Both the position numbers and the translations under genes were made by a program. This document shows positions 1 through 9,583 of a stretch of 64,000 bases of DNA, piece by piece. The stretch is from Sporothrix humicola (lineage: Eukaryota > Ascomycota > Sordariomycetes > Ophiostomatales > Ophiostomataceae), in the NCBI GenBank assembly GCA_021396245.1, contig WNYE01000015.1, forward strand, positions 124,001 through 188,000, written 5' to 3'. Under the pieces are notes generated by a model. The model saw only the letters and a program-made list of their open reading frames with translations, was not told the origin of the DNA and ran no database searches. The first letter of the stretch is position 1; the number at the start of each line of letters is the position of its first letter.

Positions 1-1897
1 AGGGCGTCTTTTTGCGCGAACGGCGCATGCTGGAGTTTATGAACAGCATCACGGACAAGCCCGAGTGGGAGCGCAAGGTGTTTGACGAGGAGATTGTGGG
101 CAAGTGGCGCAACGAGTGCAAAGAGAAGCCCAATGTCGAGCACGACGACGTCTTCATGTCGGAAGCGATGTTTGACAATGTACGGACCGTCCCTACTTGA
201 CTTTCCCTTTCTTTATTTTCTTTCTTTCTTTTTTTCTTTCTTTTTTCCTCTTCTTCCTCTCCCTATGATAGCATACTAACCTACTGCAGTGCGTCAAGGA
301 ACTTCGGGACAAGGCCGAACGCTTCAAGAAGACGGGCTTTGTCACGGCACACGACGCCGAGCTCACAGTCGTTAAGTCGGACACTGCCATTTCCGATGAG
401 CTCTTGGCTGGGCTGCGCGAGCATGTGGCCAAGCTCGAGGACGTGCCGGAGCACAAGAAGGACTGGCACCCGGGCACCGACAAGCAGGTGCTGGACCTGC
501 TGCACCCATCGCTGTTCCCCGTCGTTTTCGGCCTCACCCGCGCGTTGAAGACGGGCACCGTGCCCCTGGAAGACTGCATAGCCTACACGGGCCGTGGCGA
601 GGTTACCGGTGACGGTAAGTTGGAACAATTCGACTGGGGGATTGACGTCGGCCAGAAGCATGACCTGTACCAGTGGCTGCCGTCGGACGTGAAGCTGTCC
701 GAGGACGGCTCGGCCAAGATCACGAGCTACATCAACAATCTGCACCCGCGCGACCACAAGGAGCTGTATGGCGTGCTCGAGAAGTTTGTGGCTGCCTCCG
801 TGCCGTTGTGGGAGGAGGCGCTTACGCCCTATGGCGACCGCCGTCGTTTCCCACTGACGAACACAGACGACGACGAAGACTTTATTATTCCAGAGGGCAT
901 CGTCTACCAGATCCCCCGTGCGGACGGCAACGGCTTCCATGGCGACGGCGAAGGCGACGCCGACAGCACGGGCGAGCCCGAGGACGACGACTGGCAGTAC
1001 GAACAGGAGTACTATGACTGGAAGGAGCAGCACCGCATTCTCCAGTTCCCCGAGCCGGCCGACTTTGTGCCCTTTGACGAGCAGACCAAGGAGGTCGAGC
1101 GTGTGCATCTGAAGCCATCCGCCGACACGCCCAGCAAGTTCCCCGAGGGCCTCCAGGTCATCTTCAAGCTGGCCAACATTCACCTGACGCCCGAGAAACC
1201 GAACTACGAGGGTGGCAGCTGGCACATTGAAGGCACACTGTCGGAACACATCTGCGCCACCGCCCTATACTATTATGACGAGGAAAACATCACGACCAGC
1301 CGCCTGTCCTTCCGCCAGGGTATCGACGAGGAAGAACTGATGATGATACCCGCTCAGAGTGCCTTCGCGAGCCTCGAGGCCTACATTGGCGTCGAGCAAG
1401 AGGGTGTCGCCGTGCAAGACGTCGGCAGCGTGGTGACTCGCCAGGGCCGGTTGCTGGCCTTCCCCAACGTCCTGCAGCACCGCGTCGGCTCGTTTGAGCT
1501 CAAGGACAAGACCAAGCCGGGCCACCGCAAGATCCTGGCCATGTTCCTGGTCGACCCGCACGTCCGCATTCTGTCGTCGGCCAACGTGCCGCCGCAGCGC
1601 AAGGATTGGTGGTCCGAGCATGTCCACAACACAAACGCGCTCTCGCGCCTGCCGACGGAGCTTTTCACGCAGGTCATTGACATGGTCGACGACTTCCCCA
1701 TGTCGTGGGACCAGGCCCTGGAGGTCCGTGAGAAGCTGATGGAGAAGCGCAGTGCTTTTGTTGAGGAACAAGAGGGCGTGATCAACGAAGTAAGTGTCAC
1801 CCGCCTGCCCTTCCCGCGTACCAAGGATCAGAAGGGATGAGAATGGCCCAAAACTAACAATTTCCTCTAGTACACCTTTAATTTCTGCGAGCATTAG
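1..1897 (+). CDS. DUF4246 family protein, 5' truncated by window edge
   Basis: About 567 residues are visible and the start lies left of the window. The frame is open from base 3. Exons are 1-179, 290-1789 and 1871-1897, with introns of 110 and 81 nt; the first has an ACTAAC branch-like site just before its AG. The opening segment (ITDKPEWERKVFDEEIVGKWR), the central GGSWHIEGTLSEHI...ALYYYDEENIT block, the HRVGSFEL block and the final NEYTFNFCEH are characteristic of fungal DUF4246 proteins. The WHxEG and later H/R residues recall Fe(II)/2-oxoglutarate dioxygenases, but that activity is inference. The third exon is tiny (8 codons plus stop); without it the reading would run into the intron and end at 1840. 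The family call is firm, the biochemical role unknown. Confidence 0.88.
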
Positions 1898-2582
1898 CGG
1901 TGTCCCGTTGCGATCTGGTGTCGTTGTGTCGAAGGTAGTCCTGATTTCTTTTGATCCTGTTCTTTCTCGTTTGCCTAGTTTGTTGCCTCGTGTTTGCTGC
2001 GTCGTTTTGTCTTACCATTTTATACGCAGAGTTGGAACATATTCCAAACCATATATTCTCCATATTTTGAAATATCCAAACAATATTCGAAGAACAGTAT
2101 CTTGATCCCGCCGTGTCGTACGTTGATGTTGAGTGAAAATTGAAGATGATTCTGTCTCAGAGAGCGAGAGAATTCAAGGGCATTTACGTAAGATCTTATC
2201 TAAGCAGCGAGAACGAAGAGAGCCAGGCCGTATTTGCACTAGCGCAGAAATCCATTTTGCCCTAGCACGTGACGTGCCCTCGAGAGTGAAAAATATGACC
2301 AATGGCCCGCATTTACTATGGCCCCACTCTACGCCCTCCCCAAGTCATTTTCACGCCTTTTTGCAGTGCAAATGGACCAGCGACCACCAAAAAAGTGCGG
2401 AACAAATTTTTTGCCCTGCAAAAACAATTGGGGCTAACGCCAAAGAATCCTTACCAAAATAGCAGTGTGAAAAAAAGTGCCTTCCCACTTCTTCCGTTTC
2501 CCCCCCTTCCTCTTCTTAGAAGAAATCTTTCCATCTCGACATCAACGGATTTTTTCGACGACAACCGACGACAACAGCAAAG
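1898..2582. other. Intergenic: 3' region of DUF4246 gene and promoter/leader of RPL28
   Basis: No coding gene is seen. The left part is AT-rich 3' flank. The right part carries a CACGTGACGTG element near 2266-2276 and a pyrimidine-rich leader directly before the ribosomal-protein ATG, as is common for fungal ribosomal-protein genes. Confidence 0.6.
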
Positions 2583-3372
2583 ATGCCGACTCGTTTTTCC
2601 AAGACACGCAAGCACCGCGGCCACGTCTCGGCCGGTAAGGGTCGCGTCGGCAAGCACCGCAAGCACCCCGGTGGTCGTGGTATGGCCGGTGGCATGGTAC
2701 GAATTGACCCTTTTGATTGAGCGATGGGAAGCCCACGATCCAGAACGATTCGAACGAGAGACGACAATGCGAATGACGATATCGATGGGAACGGCGACAT
2801 TGGAAACTTTTGCGTCCGGGAGAACCAGAGATGGGGTCATTCGCGTTGGGTCTCGAAGCCGAAAAGTGTTGGATTGGGTGGAAGGATTGAAATGGACATC
2901 TTGGATGGATGCCATCGATGCAAAATCAGGACGAAATGCTGACTCTCTGCCTCACAGCACCACCACCGCACCAACGTCGACAAGTACCATCCCGGTTACT
3001 TCGGTAAGGTCGGTATGCGGAGATTCCACCTCCTCCGCAACCACCAGTGGAACCCCGTCATCAACCTGGACAAGGTAAGCATTCTCTCGACTCGACAGTC
3101 TCTTGACACAAGCGGACGACGAACACCTCACTAACTCTCTTCTCTTTTCACAGCTCTGGTCGCTCGTCCCCGAGGAGACCCGCGCACAGTACCTGGCCGG
3201 CGAGAAGAAGGACACCGCCCCCGTGATCGACCTGCTGCCGCTCGGCTACTCCAAGCTGCTGGGCAAGGGCCGTCTGCCCGAGATACCACTTGTCGTCCGC
3301 GCCCGCTACGTCAGCAAGCTGGCTGAGCGCAAGCTGAAGGAGGCTGGTGCCGTTGTCGAGCTGGTCGCATAA
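2583..3372 (+). CDS. RPL28: 60S ribosomal protein uL15 (L28/L27a)
   Basis: Structural protein of the large ribosomal subunit. Exons 2583-2696, 2958-3074 and 3154-3372 join in phase 0 to give 149 residues, the usual eukaryotic uL15 length. The N-terminus MPTRFSKTRKHRGHVSAGKG, the basic KHRKHPGGRGMAGGM stretch, the HHHRTNVDKYHPGYFGKVGM block and the LWSLVP segment are diagnostic. The first intron (261 nt) is long for this window and sits after the GG-M/H junction, close to where budding-yeast RPL28 is also interrupted. The second intron is 79 nt. A pyrimidine-rich leader precedes the ATG. The product is cytosolic and presumably highly and constitutively expressed. Confidence 0.96.
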
Positions 3373-4289
3373 GCATCTTCTTTTTTTTATGAGTCGATAA
3401 AAAAAAATGTATGGGAGTTCTTCTATGTTTTTGAGTCAAATGAAAAAACTGGTTTTTCTGTCTGGGATGCTATCTTCTTTTTTCTTTTTTCCTCTTTTCT
3501 CTATTTTCCATACTTGTCCCCTTTCTTCGGAACAAACACGAAAAAAATCAAAATCAACCCCCCGAGGAACGAGAAGAAACATTCAACGAAACATGGATAC
3601 ACAACAAAAAACAAAAACGGACGACGACGAGCCTTTCCACCAAGCGGACACTCATGACACCAAGCGACAAACGGGACAACGACGCGTACACATTGCATCT
3701 TGCGTCGGCACCTCGGTTACCGGTCGATGACCATGGTGCTGCGGATTGGGAAAATGGTTTTATATGGGACTGGCGTTTACCGCGAGAGAATCACAAAAAA
3801 ATAAGAAAAATTTGATCATCTTGACGTTCATGTGTGTTCATGTCTCATCGTATATCACTGATGCCTTTATGCTGGCAGCTCCACGTAGTCACATATCTGA
3901 TCATGCATAGTGTCACCACGATACTTGTATTGGGATGTAGTTTCATTGATCAACAATTATAGTTGTTAAAGTGAAAGGGGTATTGGACATCCAAGAAGTC
4001 TAGACAAAAATGCTGCAAATGAGTGAGGAGAAAGAGAAGATATAGTAAAAGCCAATAACAAAAACAAACCAAATGAGAACCATCCAGTGTCGTTCCCACC
4101 AAGAGCTGAGATTTCGTAATTTCATTTTGTCATGAAGGAGAAAAAAAAAAGGAACAGACAGAAAAACAAACATAAAACTGGAAAACAAAGTCTTCATAAA
4201 TCGTGCCTCCATCAATTTTTCAGCCAGGTCCTCTTCCTATCATGGACCACATCGCATATCATCTCCTTTCATGAACGACTTTGCAGTCG
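3373..4289. other. Convergent intergenic region between RPL28 and UGO1
   Basis: Roughly 0.9 kb of AT-rich 3' flank with A- and T-runs, lying between the two stop codons of converging genes. No coding or RNA gene is recognised. Confidence 0.6.
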
Positions 4290-6012
4290 TCAGAACTCGC
4301 CGTCACCACCACCGCCGACGGCAGCGGCAGTCCACAGTCCGACCAGGCCCCACCAGCTGACCTTCCAGCCGCGCCACAGTCCCTCGACGCCCTGGCCCTG
4401 GCGGTAGACGGTCTCGGCGACCTTGGCGGAGCTACTGGCCTTTCTCTTGGAGTTGGCCTTTGATTTGGAGGACGAAGACGAGTCGGCGGCGGTGACGGCC
4501 GATGTGCCCTCTTCCCAGACGATATGGGTCATGGTGCCGACGACGCCCTTGTAGGTGCCCAGCGGGAAGATGGCCTCCATGGGGGTTATTATGGCGCCCT
4601 TTTCGAGGCCCTTTTCGGCAATGGAGCCCGACGTGTTGGACTTGGACTTGAGGACCGGCTCCAGAGCACGGACGTACTCGGGCGAGCTGATGATGGCGGC
4701 CTGGCCGCGGCGTAGGACGGTCTCGATGGGCAGCTTCACAAACAGCGCAAACGACGACGAGCAAAACTTGGCAATGGAGAACGCAATGGGGCTGGCGTCC
4801 CTGTCGATCATGAAGCGGGTGCGGAGCACGAGAGGCGTCGACAATGTCAACAAAGGATGGATGAGGGAGTGGAGGATGGTGGGCAGCACCAGAATGGGCG
4901 AGCAGACGTAGGAGGGGAGGCTTCTCAGAAGAGAAAGAGCACGGCGAGGCTGGCGGCTGGCCGGCGTGATAATGAGTCGCGTACGCACGAGGTCGAGGGG
5001 CGACAGGATAAGGCCCGTAGCGACGGCGGCGGCAGCAGCCACGAAGAGCGAGGCCCAGGGATAGGGCGAGGCAATGTCGATCAGACGGTCGACGTCGTCT
5101 TTCAGACCCAGGTCGGGCACGTTGAACAGGGCACTCAGCAAGCTGCGAGACCAGTTCTCGAGCAGCGACTGCAAGACTGTGTAGAGGAAAGAGGCATTGG
5201 TGCCCTTCCAGACGCCCCAAGCACCCTCCTTTTGCCAGAGCTGCGAGATGACCTCGAGGATTGAGTCGGGCTTTGTGAGGACAAGCTGGTTCTCGGCCAA
5301 AATGACGGCTGCACCGTTTGCAGCAGAAGCAGCAGTGCCACCGGGTGTTCTCGCCGTTCCGCCGGGCGATCTTGCGTATGGAGACGGAGCACGGCGGCCC
5401 TGTGGAGGAAGAGGATAGAGAGGAGATGAAGTGTTGGGGGCGCTCGGCGTGAAGTAGCTGGGCTCGTCGGGATCGGAGTCGTCGCCGAAATGGTTTCCGA
5501 ACTAAAGGGTTAGATACGTGAGTCAGAATCAGAGGGTAGATGGGGAGCCATACTGGATCATCGGCGGGGTTGCCGGTGTAGTTGTAGGCGCGGTGCCGGC
5601 GGCCGTGTTCTGGCTCAATGTTCACGACGGGCGTTGGCAGCGCGGATTCGGGCGCAAGCAGATCCGGTGGTGCCTGGCTGCGGACCTGCAGGATCGTCTT
5701 GGCGACCTCAAACGGCTGGGCCATAATCACGGACGTGTATCGCCAAATCAGCTCGTCGACGACATCCTTGGCAGACTGGACGACGGACGGCGACGGCTCC
5801 GAGATGTAGTCCTTGTAGTCGAGGTCGGCAAAGATGTCGCGGGCCTTGTGCGAGTAGGGCGAAGTGCCGTTGCCGTGCGGCAACTGGCGGCCGCCTCCTC
5901 CATAAGAAGAGGCGTTTGCGGCAGAACTTGTGCCTGGTCCGCCAATATCGTCGCCAATCGACGGCGGGATGTAGTAGGGCCGCAAAGGGTTGACCCCTTC
6001 GTGCGATGCCAT
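4290..6012 (-). CDS. UGO1: Mitochondrial outer-membrane fusion carrier Ugo1
   Basis: Ugo1 is an outer-membrane protein of the mitochondrial-carrier fold that links Fzo1 and Mgm1 during mitochondrial fusion (family knowledge). Minus-strand exons are 6012-5554 and 5501-4290. The 52-nt intron joins ADDP to FGNHFG in phase 0, giving 556 residues. Seen in the sequence: an N-terminal NPLRPYYIPPSIG motif typical of fungal Ugo1, an early carrier-like stretch (IMAQPFEVAKTILQVR), a second carrier signature (SPLDLVRTRLI) preceded by an alanine-rich membrane segment, and a third (KLPIETVLRRG). The degenerate PxD/ExxxxR motifs fit Ugo1 better than a transporting carrier. A Ser/Lys-rich linker precedes the last hydrophobic segment and a glycine-rich C-terminus. 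The divergent partner across the upstream spacer is the mitochondrial ferredoxin gene. Confidence 0.85.
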
Positions 6013-7064
6013 CGTGGGTGTATCTCGTATCAGGTGTTCGTGTGCAATTGGTGTTTGTGATGCAGAAAAGGCTCAAGGCATGGTGCACATGCTCAATTGT
6101 CGACTATCTCGAGATATCAAATGTTCGTTTGGCGCCGATGCAGGTCAAAAAGTTTGGAGAAAGGTCGTTAGGGTTCTTCTCTGTCGTGGTTGGGTCTGGC
6201 CACCGCTCCTTCCTTCCCCGTGGGAATTATGTCATTAAAAGTTGCTACTAAATAAAATGCATAAAAGAAAAAAAAAGGAGAGAAAAACGCAGGCGGCAGG
6301 AGGGGCTCGCATGCCCAGTCTCCACTCTGCCACCGCCGCCACCGCCGCCCGCAACTGCCTGAACCTTAGGCTTCTGACAGTCCCCAATCCAGAGTCGCAC
6401 CTGCCACCAGCCGCTATCGATGAAATCATAACTCGGAGATAAAGACCAAAAATGCTCGGCGAGGGGCAGCGAACGGACTCCGCTAACAGCGCCAAAAGGC
6501 GCCAAAAGGCGCCCAAGAGGCCTAAAGCTACAGCGGCTGTTAGGCGGAGACGGATTACACGAAAATCGCAAAATCGCAGATGGTCGCAATTGGCCTGTCG
6601 CTATTGGCTGGAAGAGCCCTGTAAAATCCGCGGACCAAAGAGGACGGACGAGTTTGGAAGGAGCAGAAAAAAATAATTAGGAAAAGACGGATGCTAAAAA
6701 AGAGTCAACGTCCAGTCTGGTTCCTGTGCCTGTTGGTTGACAGCTCAGCCCGTGCTTTTTCTCTGCAAGGGATATTGTTGCAGCTTGACTGTTGTCTGTT
6801 GTCTGCAAGAAATCAAAAAGAGAACAACGGCCGAAATTACGGTGAACGAGAAACAGAAGAGCAGAAAGCGAAGAGAAGAGTCCTTCGCTCCTTCCCCGGT
6901 TCCCCCGAGTCTGAGCCAAATCTGAACCAAATCTCAACACCCGCCAGAAAGCGACTTCGGCTGCCGACGGCTCTCCTTCCATAAATTCTCGACCTCGACC
7001 CGACGATCCTCTTTCTCCTACCTTTCTCCCACCTTTACTCCTCGACACAGACACAACCGCCACA
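6013..7064. other. Divergent promoter region between UGO1 and the ferredoxin gene
   Basis: About 1.05 kb with no convincing gene. It carries a GCC/CCGCC-rich stretch near 6325-6350 and a CT-rich leader ending at the ferredoxin ATG (7005-7064). Both flanking genes encode mitochondrial proteins and diverge from here. Confidence 0.6.
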
Positions 7065-7755
7065 ATGACGAGAGCACGATTGGTTTCCACGGGCGTCGCC
7101 CGCGTCGCCTCTTCCCACACCTCTTCTCTCTCGTCGCGGACAGCCCCTTCGGCTCTGCGGCAAGTCAGCACCTTTGGCCGCTCCGCACCGACAAATCCGG
7201 CGCGCAGACTCAATGTCGGCCTGAACACGACCTCCTTCACATTCTCCGGCCTGGCCGCACCACGACAGGCCGCGCGCCTCTTTTCCTCAAGCGCCGTCCG
7301 CTCCCACGGCCACATCCACAAGCCCAAGGAGGGAGAGGAGTAAGTCCTTGCAGAGAGGCAGACAAGTTTATTGGTACCTGGCGCTAACTTCCAGACTCTA
7401 CATCACCTTCATCGACAAGGACGGCGACGTCCACAAGCTCGCCGTGGCTGCCGGCGACAACCTGCTGGACATTGCCCAGGCACACGACCTCGAGATGGAG
7501 GGCGCATGCGGCGGCTCGTGTGCATGCTCGACGTGCCACGTGATTGTCGAGGACGAGGCGTACTTTGACAAGATGAACGAGCCCGACGACGACGAGAACG
7601 ACATGCTGGACCTGGCCTTTGGCCTCACAGAGACGAGCCGGCTGGGCTGCCAGGTGGTCATGACCAAGGAGCTGGACGGGCTGGTGGTGCGGCTGCCGAC
7701 GATGACGCGGAACCTGCAGGCGAGCGACTTCCAGGCGAAGTCGGCGAGCGGTTGA
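7065..7755 (+). CDS. YAH1: Mitochondrial [2Fe-2S] ferredoxin, adrenodoxin type
   Basis: Electron carrier of the mitochondrial matrix used for Fe-S cluster, heme A and coenzyme Q synthesis (family knowledge). Exons 7065-7339 and 7395-7755, separated by a 55-nt intron with a GCTAACTT branch site, give 211 residues. The first ~85 residues are Arg/Ser/Ala-rich without acidic clusters, fitting a mitochondrial presequence. The ferredoxin domain starts at LYITFIDKDGDVHK and carries the adrenodoxin cluster motif C-x5-C-x2-C (ACGGSCACSTCH) with the fourth cysteine in SRLGCQ. The acidic EPDDDENDMLDLA patch is the expected partner-binding helix. An additional cysteine lies inside the C-x5-C loop. The YAH1 symbol is by orthology reasoning only. 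Confidence 0.93.
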
Positions 7756-8193
7756 GAGAAGGGGGGGAAGAACATATAGAGGCGGGTGGTGGGTGAGAGC
7801 ATTTGCATGACACGAGAGAGTATATCTGGACGATATCTGCATCTGGATATCTCATAACTTTGGGGAGCATTGAGGATAGGATGTTGGCAGACATTGTATG
7901 ACTATAGAATACCCTGACGACTAGAACACAACGGGGGTGGCCCGTGGGCATAACGGGAGAACTCAAAAACCAAACGCAACTCAACTAGGAAGGATAACCA
8001 TAATGGATCAGGAAGGGAAGGCATATGTCGGAAAAGGGAATGATAAAACGAATTCAAACGAATCATAACACAACAATATAAGAGCACAATAACGTGACAT
8101 AAAAATCATGATTATATTCCGTGCAGCCTCTATGAAAATAAACGAGAAAAGAAGAGAGAAAAAAATACAATAAGAAACAGGTATTAGGCAACA
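7756..8193. other. Convergent 3' flanks of ferredoxin and RRP15 genes
   Basis: About 0.44 kb of AT-rich sequence between two facing stop codons. No gene or RNA is recognised. Confidence 0.6.
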
Positions 8194-9249
8194 TTATGCC
8201 TCCTCAAGACCACCCTTTTTTAAGCCGCCGCCGCCCGACGCAATCAGATCCAAAAAGCCCTTGCGACTCATCTCCGTTACCTTGGCCTCCCGCTTGTCCA
8301 TGCCAATCATGCCTTCGGCCTTGGCCTGCTTCTTGGCCTGCGCGGCCTTGACTTGGGCGGCACGCACCGCATTGAACAGCTGCACCACACCCCGCTGGGC
8401 CACCTTGCGGAGCCGGCGTTCGGTGGCGAGAATTGTCGTTGTGGTCTCGCCAATCGTGTTGTCGTCGCCGCCCTCCTCGCCGGCTGCCTGAGGTTTCGTC
8501 GTCGCCAGTAGGACATCCTTGACGCGCCCCCGCTCCAGTGCGGCCCGCTTCTCCAGCCGCATCTGCCGCCGCGCCTTCTCCTCGAGGCCGGCATCCACGA
8601 CTCGCCGGCTCGCCTCGCGGGCGTCGGCACTACGGGCCAGCACGGGGTCCGCGCGGCGTGTCGACGACAGTTTTGTGCCGAGAATCTTGGACAGCGACGT
8701 GGCGAACGTGGCCGGGTCGTTGCGCTTCGATTTGGGGGCGCGGGCGCCCTCTCCATCATCGCTATCATCGCCACTAAACGCCTCGTCGTCATCGTCATCG
8801 CCTTCCGAGTCGGTCGGTGCGTCTCGTGCAGCGGGCACCTTTTGTGTCTTGGCTTTTGATTTTGACGTCTTCGTCTTCTGTGCGTCTTCGCTCAACGAGT
8901 CGAGCGAGTCGTCGTCGTCGTCATCGTCGTCATTTTCTTCATCGTCTTCGCTGACGCCCTCCAAGTCCATCTCGTCGTTGTCGTCCTCGTCGGACGTGGC
9001 GCCGTCGTCGGCCAGTGCGTCGAGGGCCTCGTTGTCTGAGTCGAGCAGGTCGACCGCCTGGAAACCGTCGTCGGAGTCGTTGCCCTCTTCAAGGCCAGCA
9101 GCAGCCTTTGGCTCCTCGTTGTCCTCGACCGAATCAGAGTCGCTGTGGTAGGCAGTCTGCTGCCGCTTCCGCTTCTTCTGGAACCGCTCGTTCTTTGGCC
9201 GCGAGGCCAGAGCCTCATCGCCGCGCCGTTTTCTTGAGACCGCGGACAT
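8194..9249 (-). CDS. RRP15: Ribosomal RNA-processing protein Rrp15
   Basis: Nucleolar pre-60S assembly factor required for early pre-rRNA processing (family knowledge). Intronless, 351 residues when started at the ATG at 9249; the open frame extends 56 codons further upstream, but that stretch looks like leader. The N-terminal half is basic (SRKRRGDE, QKKRKRQQ) and then extremely acidic, with a run of eight Asp and many Ser/Asp-Glu clusters, as in nucleolar proteins. The Rrp15 domain occupies the C-terminal half: FATSLSKILGTKL, ARREASRRV-like helices, LEKRAALERGRV, ERRLRKVAQRGVVQLFNAV and MSRKGFLDLI. The protein is somewhat longer than budding-yeast Rrp15 because of the acidic region. Confidence 0.9.
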   Translation of the reverse strand: MSAVSRKRRGDEALASRPKNERFQKKRKRQQTAYHSDSDSVEDNEEPKAAAGLEEGNDSDDGFQAVDLLDSDNEALDALADDGATSDEDDNDEMDLEGVSEDDEENDDDDDDDDSLDSLSEDAQKTKTSKSKAKTQKVPAARDAPTDSEGDDDDDEAFSGDDSDDGEGARAPKSKRNDPATFATSLSKILGTKLSSTRRADPVLARSADAREASRRVVDAGLEEKARRQMRLEKRAALERGRVKDVLLATTKPQAAGEEGGDDNTIGETTTTILATERRLRKVAQRGVVQLFNAVRAAQVKAAQAKKQAKAEGMIGMDKREAKVTEMSRKGFLDLIASGGGGLKKGGLEEA

Positions 9250-9583
9250 TGTGTGTGGAGGGTGGTTGTGATTTAATTTGGTTGTCTTTTGGGTGACAAC
9301 TTGCTGTGCTTGGTACAGTACAATAAACTTTTTCTGCAAATGTTCAGTACAGACGGCAGAATCCGCTAAACTTTCTTTGCAATTTTTGGCGGTGTAAACT
9401 TTATTGTGGAGACCCAATTAGGTCCCCACTTTTTTATTAACACCCTCGACACCTTCCCTGACCTCGACAACAGCCCATCGCGACTTCCCTCCGTTACAAT
9501 TCGTATTTACGTCGCAATTATTTACAAAATCCCCTGAATTTCCCGAATATTCGGGCACATGTCTTAACTTAACTTAACCATGC
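9250..9583. other. Spacer between RRP15 start and beta-xylosidase stop
   Basis: 334 bases holding the RRP15 promoter (minus strand) and the 3' flank of the GH3 gene. It includes an AACTTAACTTAACC short repeat at 9566-9579. No gene is seen. Confidence 0.55.

Noticed and set aside
2697..2957. Possible snoRNA in the long first intron of RPL28
   Set aside because: Ribosomal-protein introns often host snoRNAs, but only imperfect C-box (TGACGA) and D-box-like (CTGA) matches about 150 nt apart were seen, with no terminal stem.
4432..6012. Single 526-codon minus-strand frame through UGO1
   Set aside because: It reads through the 52-nt intron into a wrong frame; splicing restores the carrier motifs.
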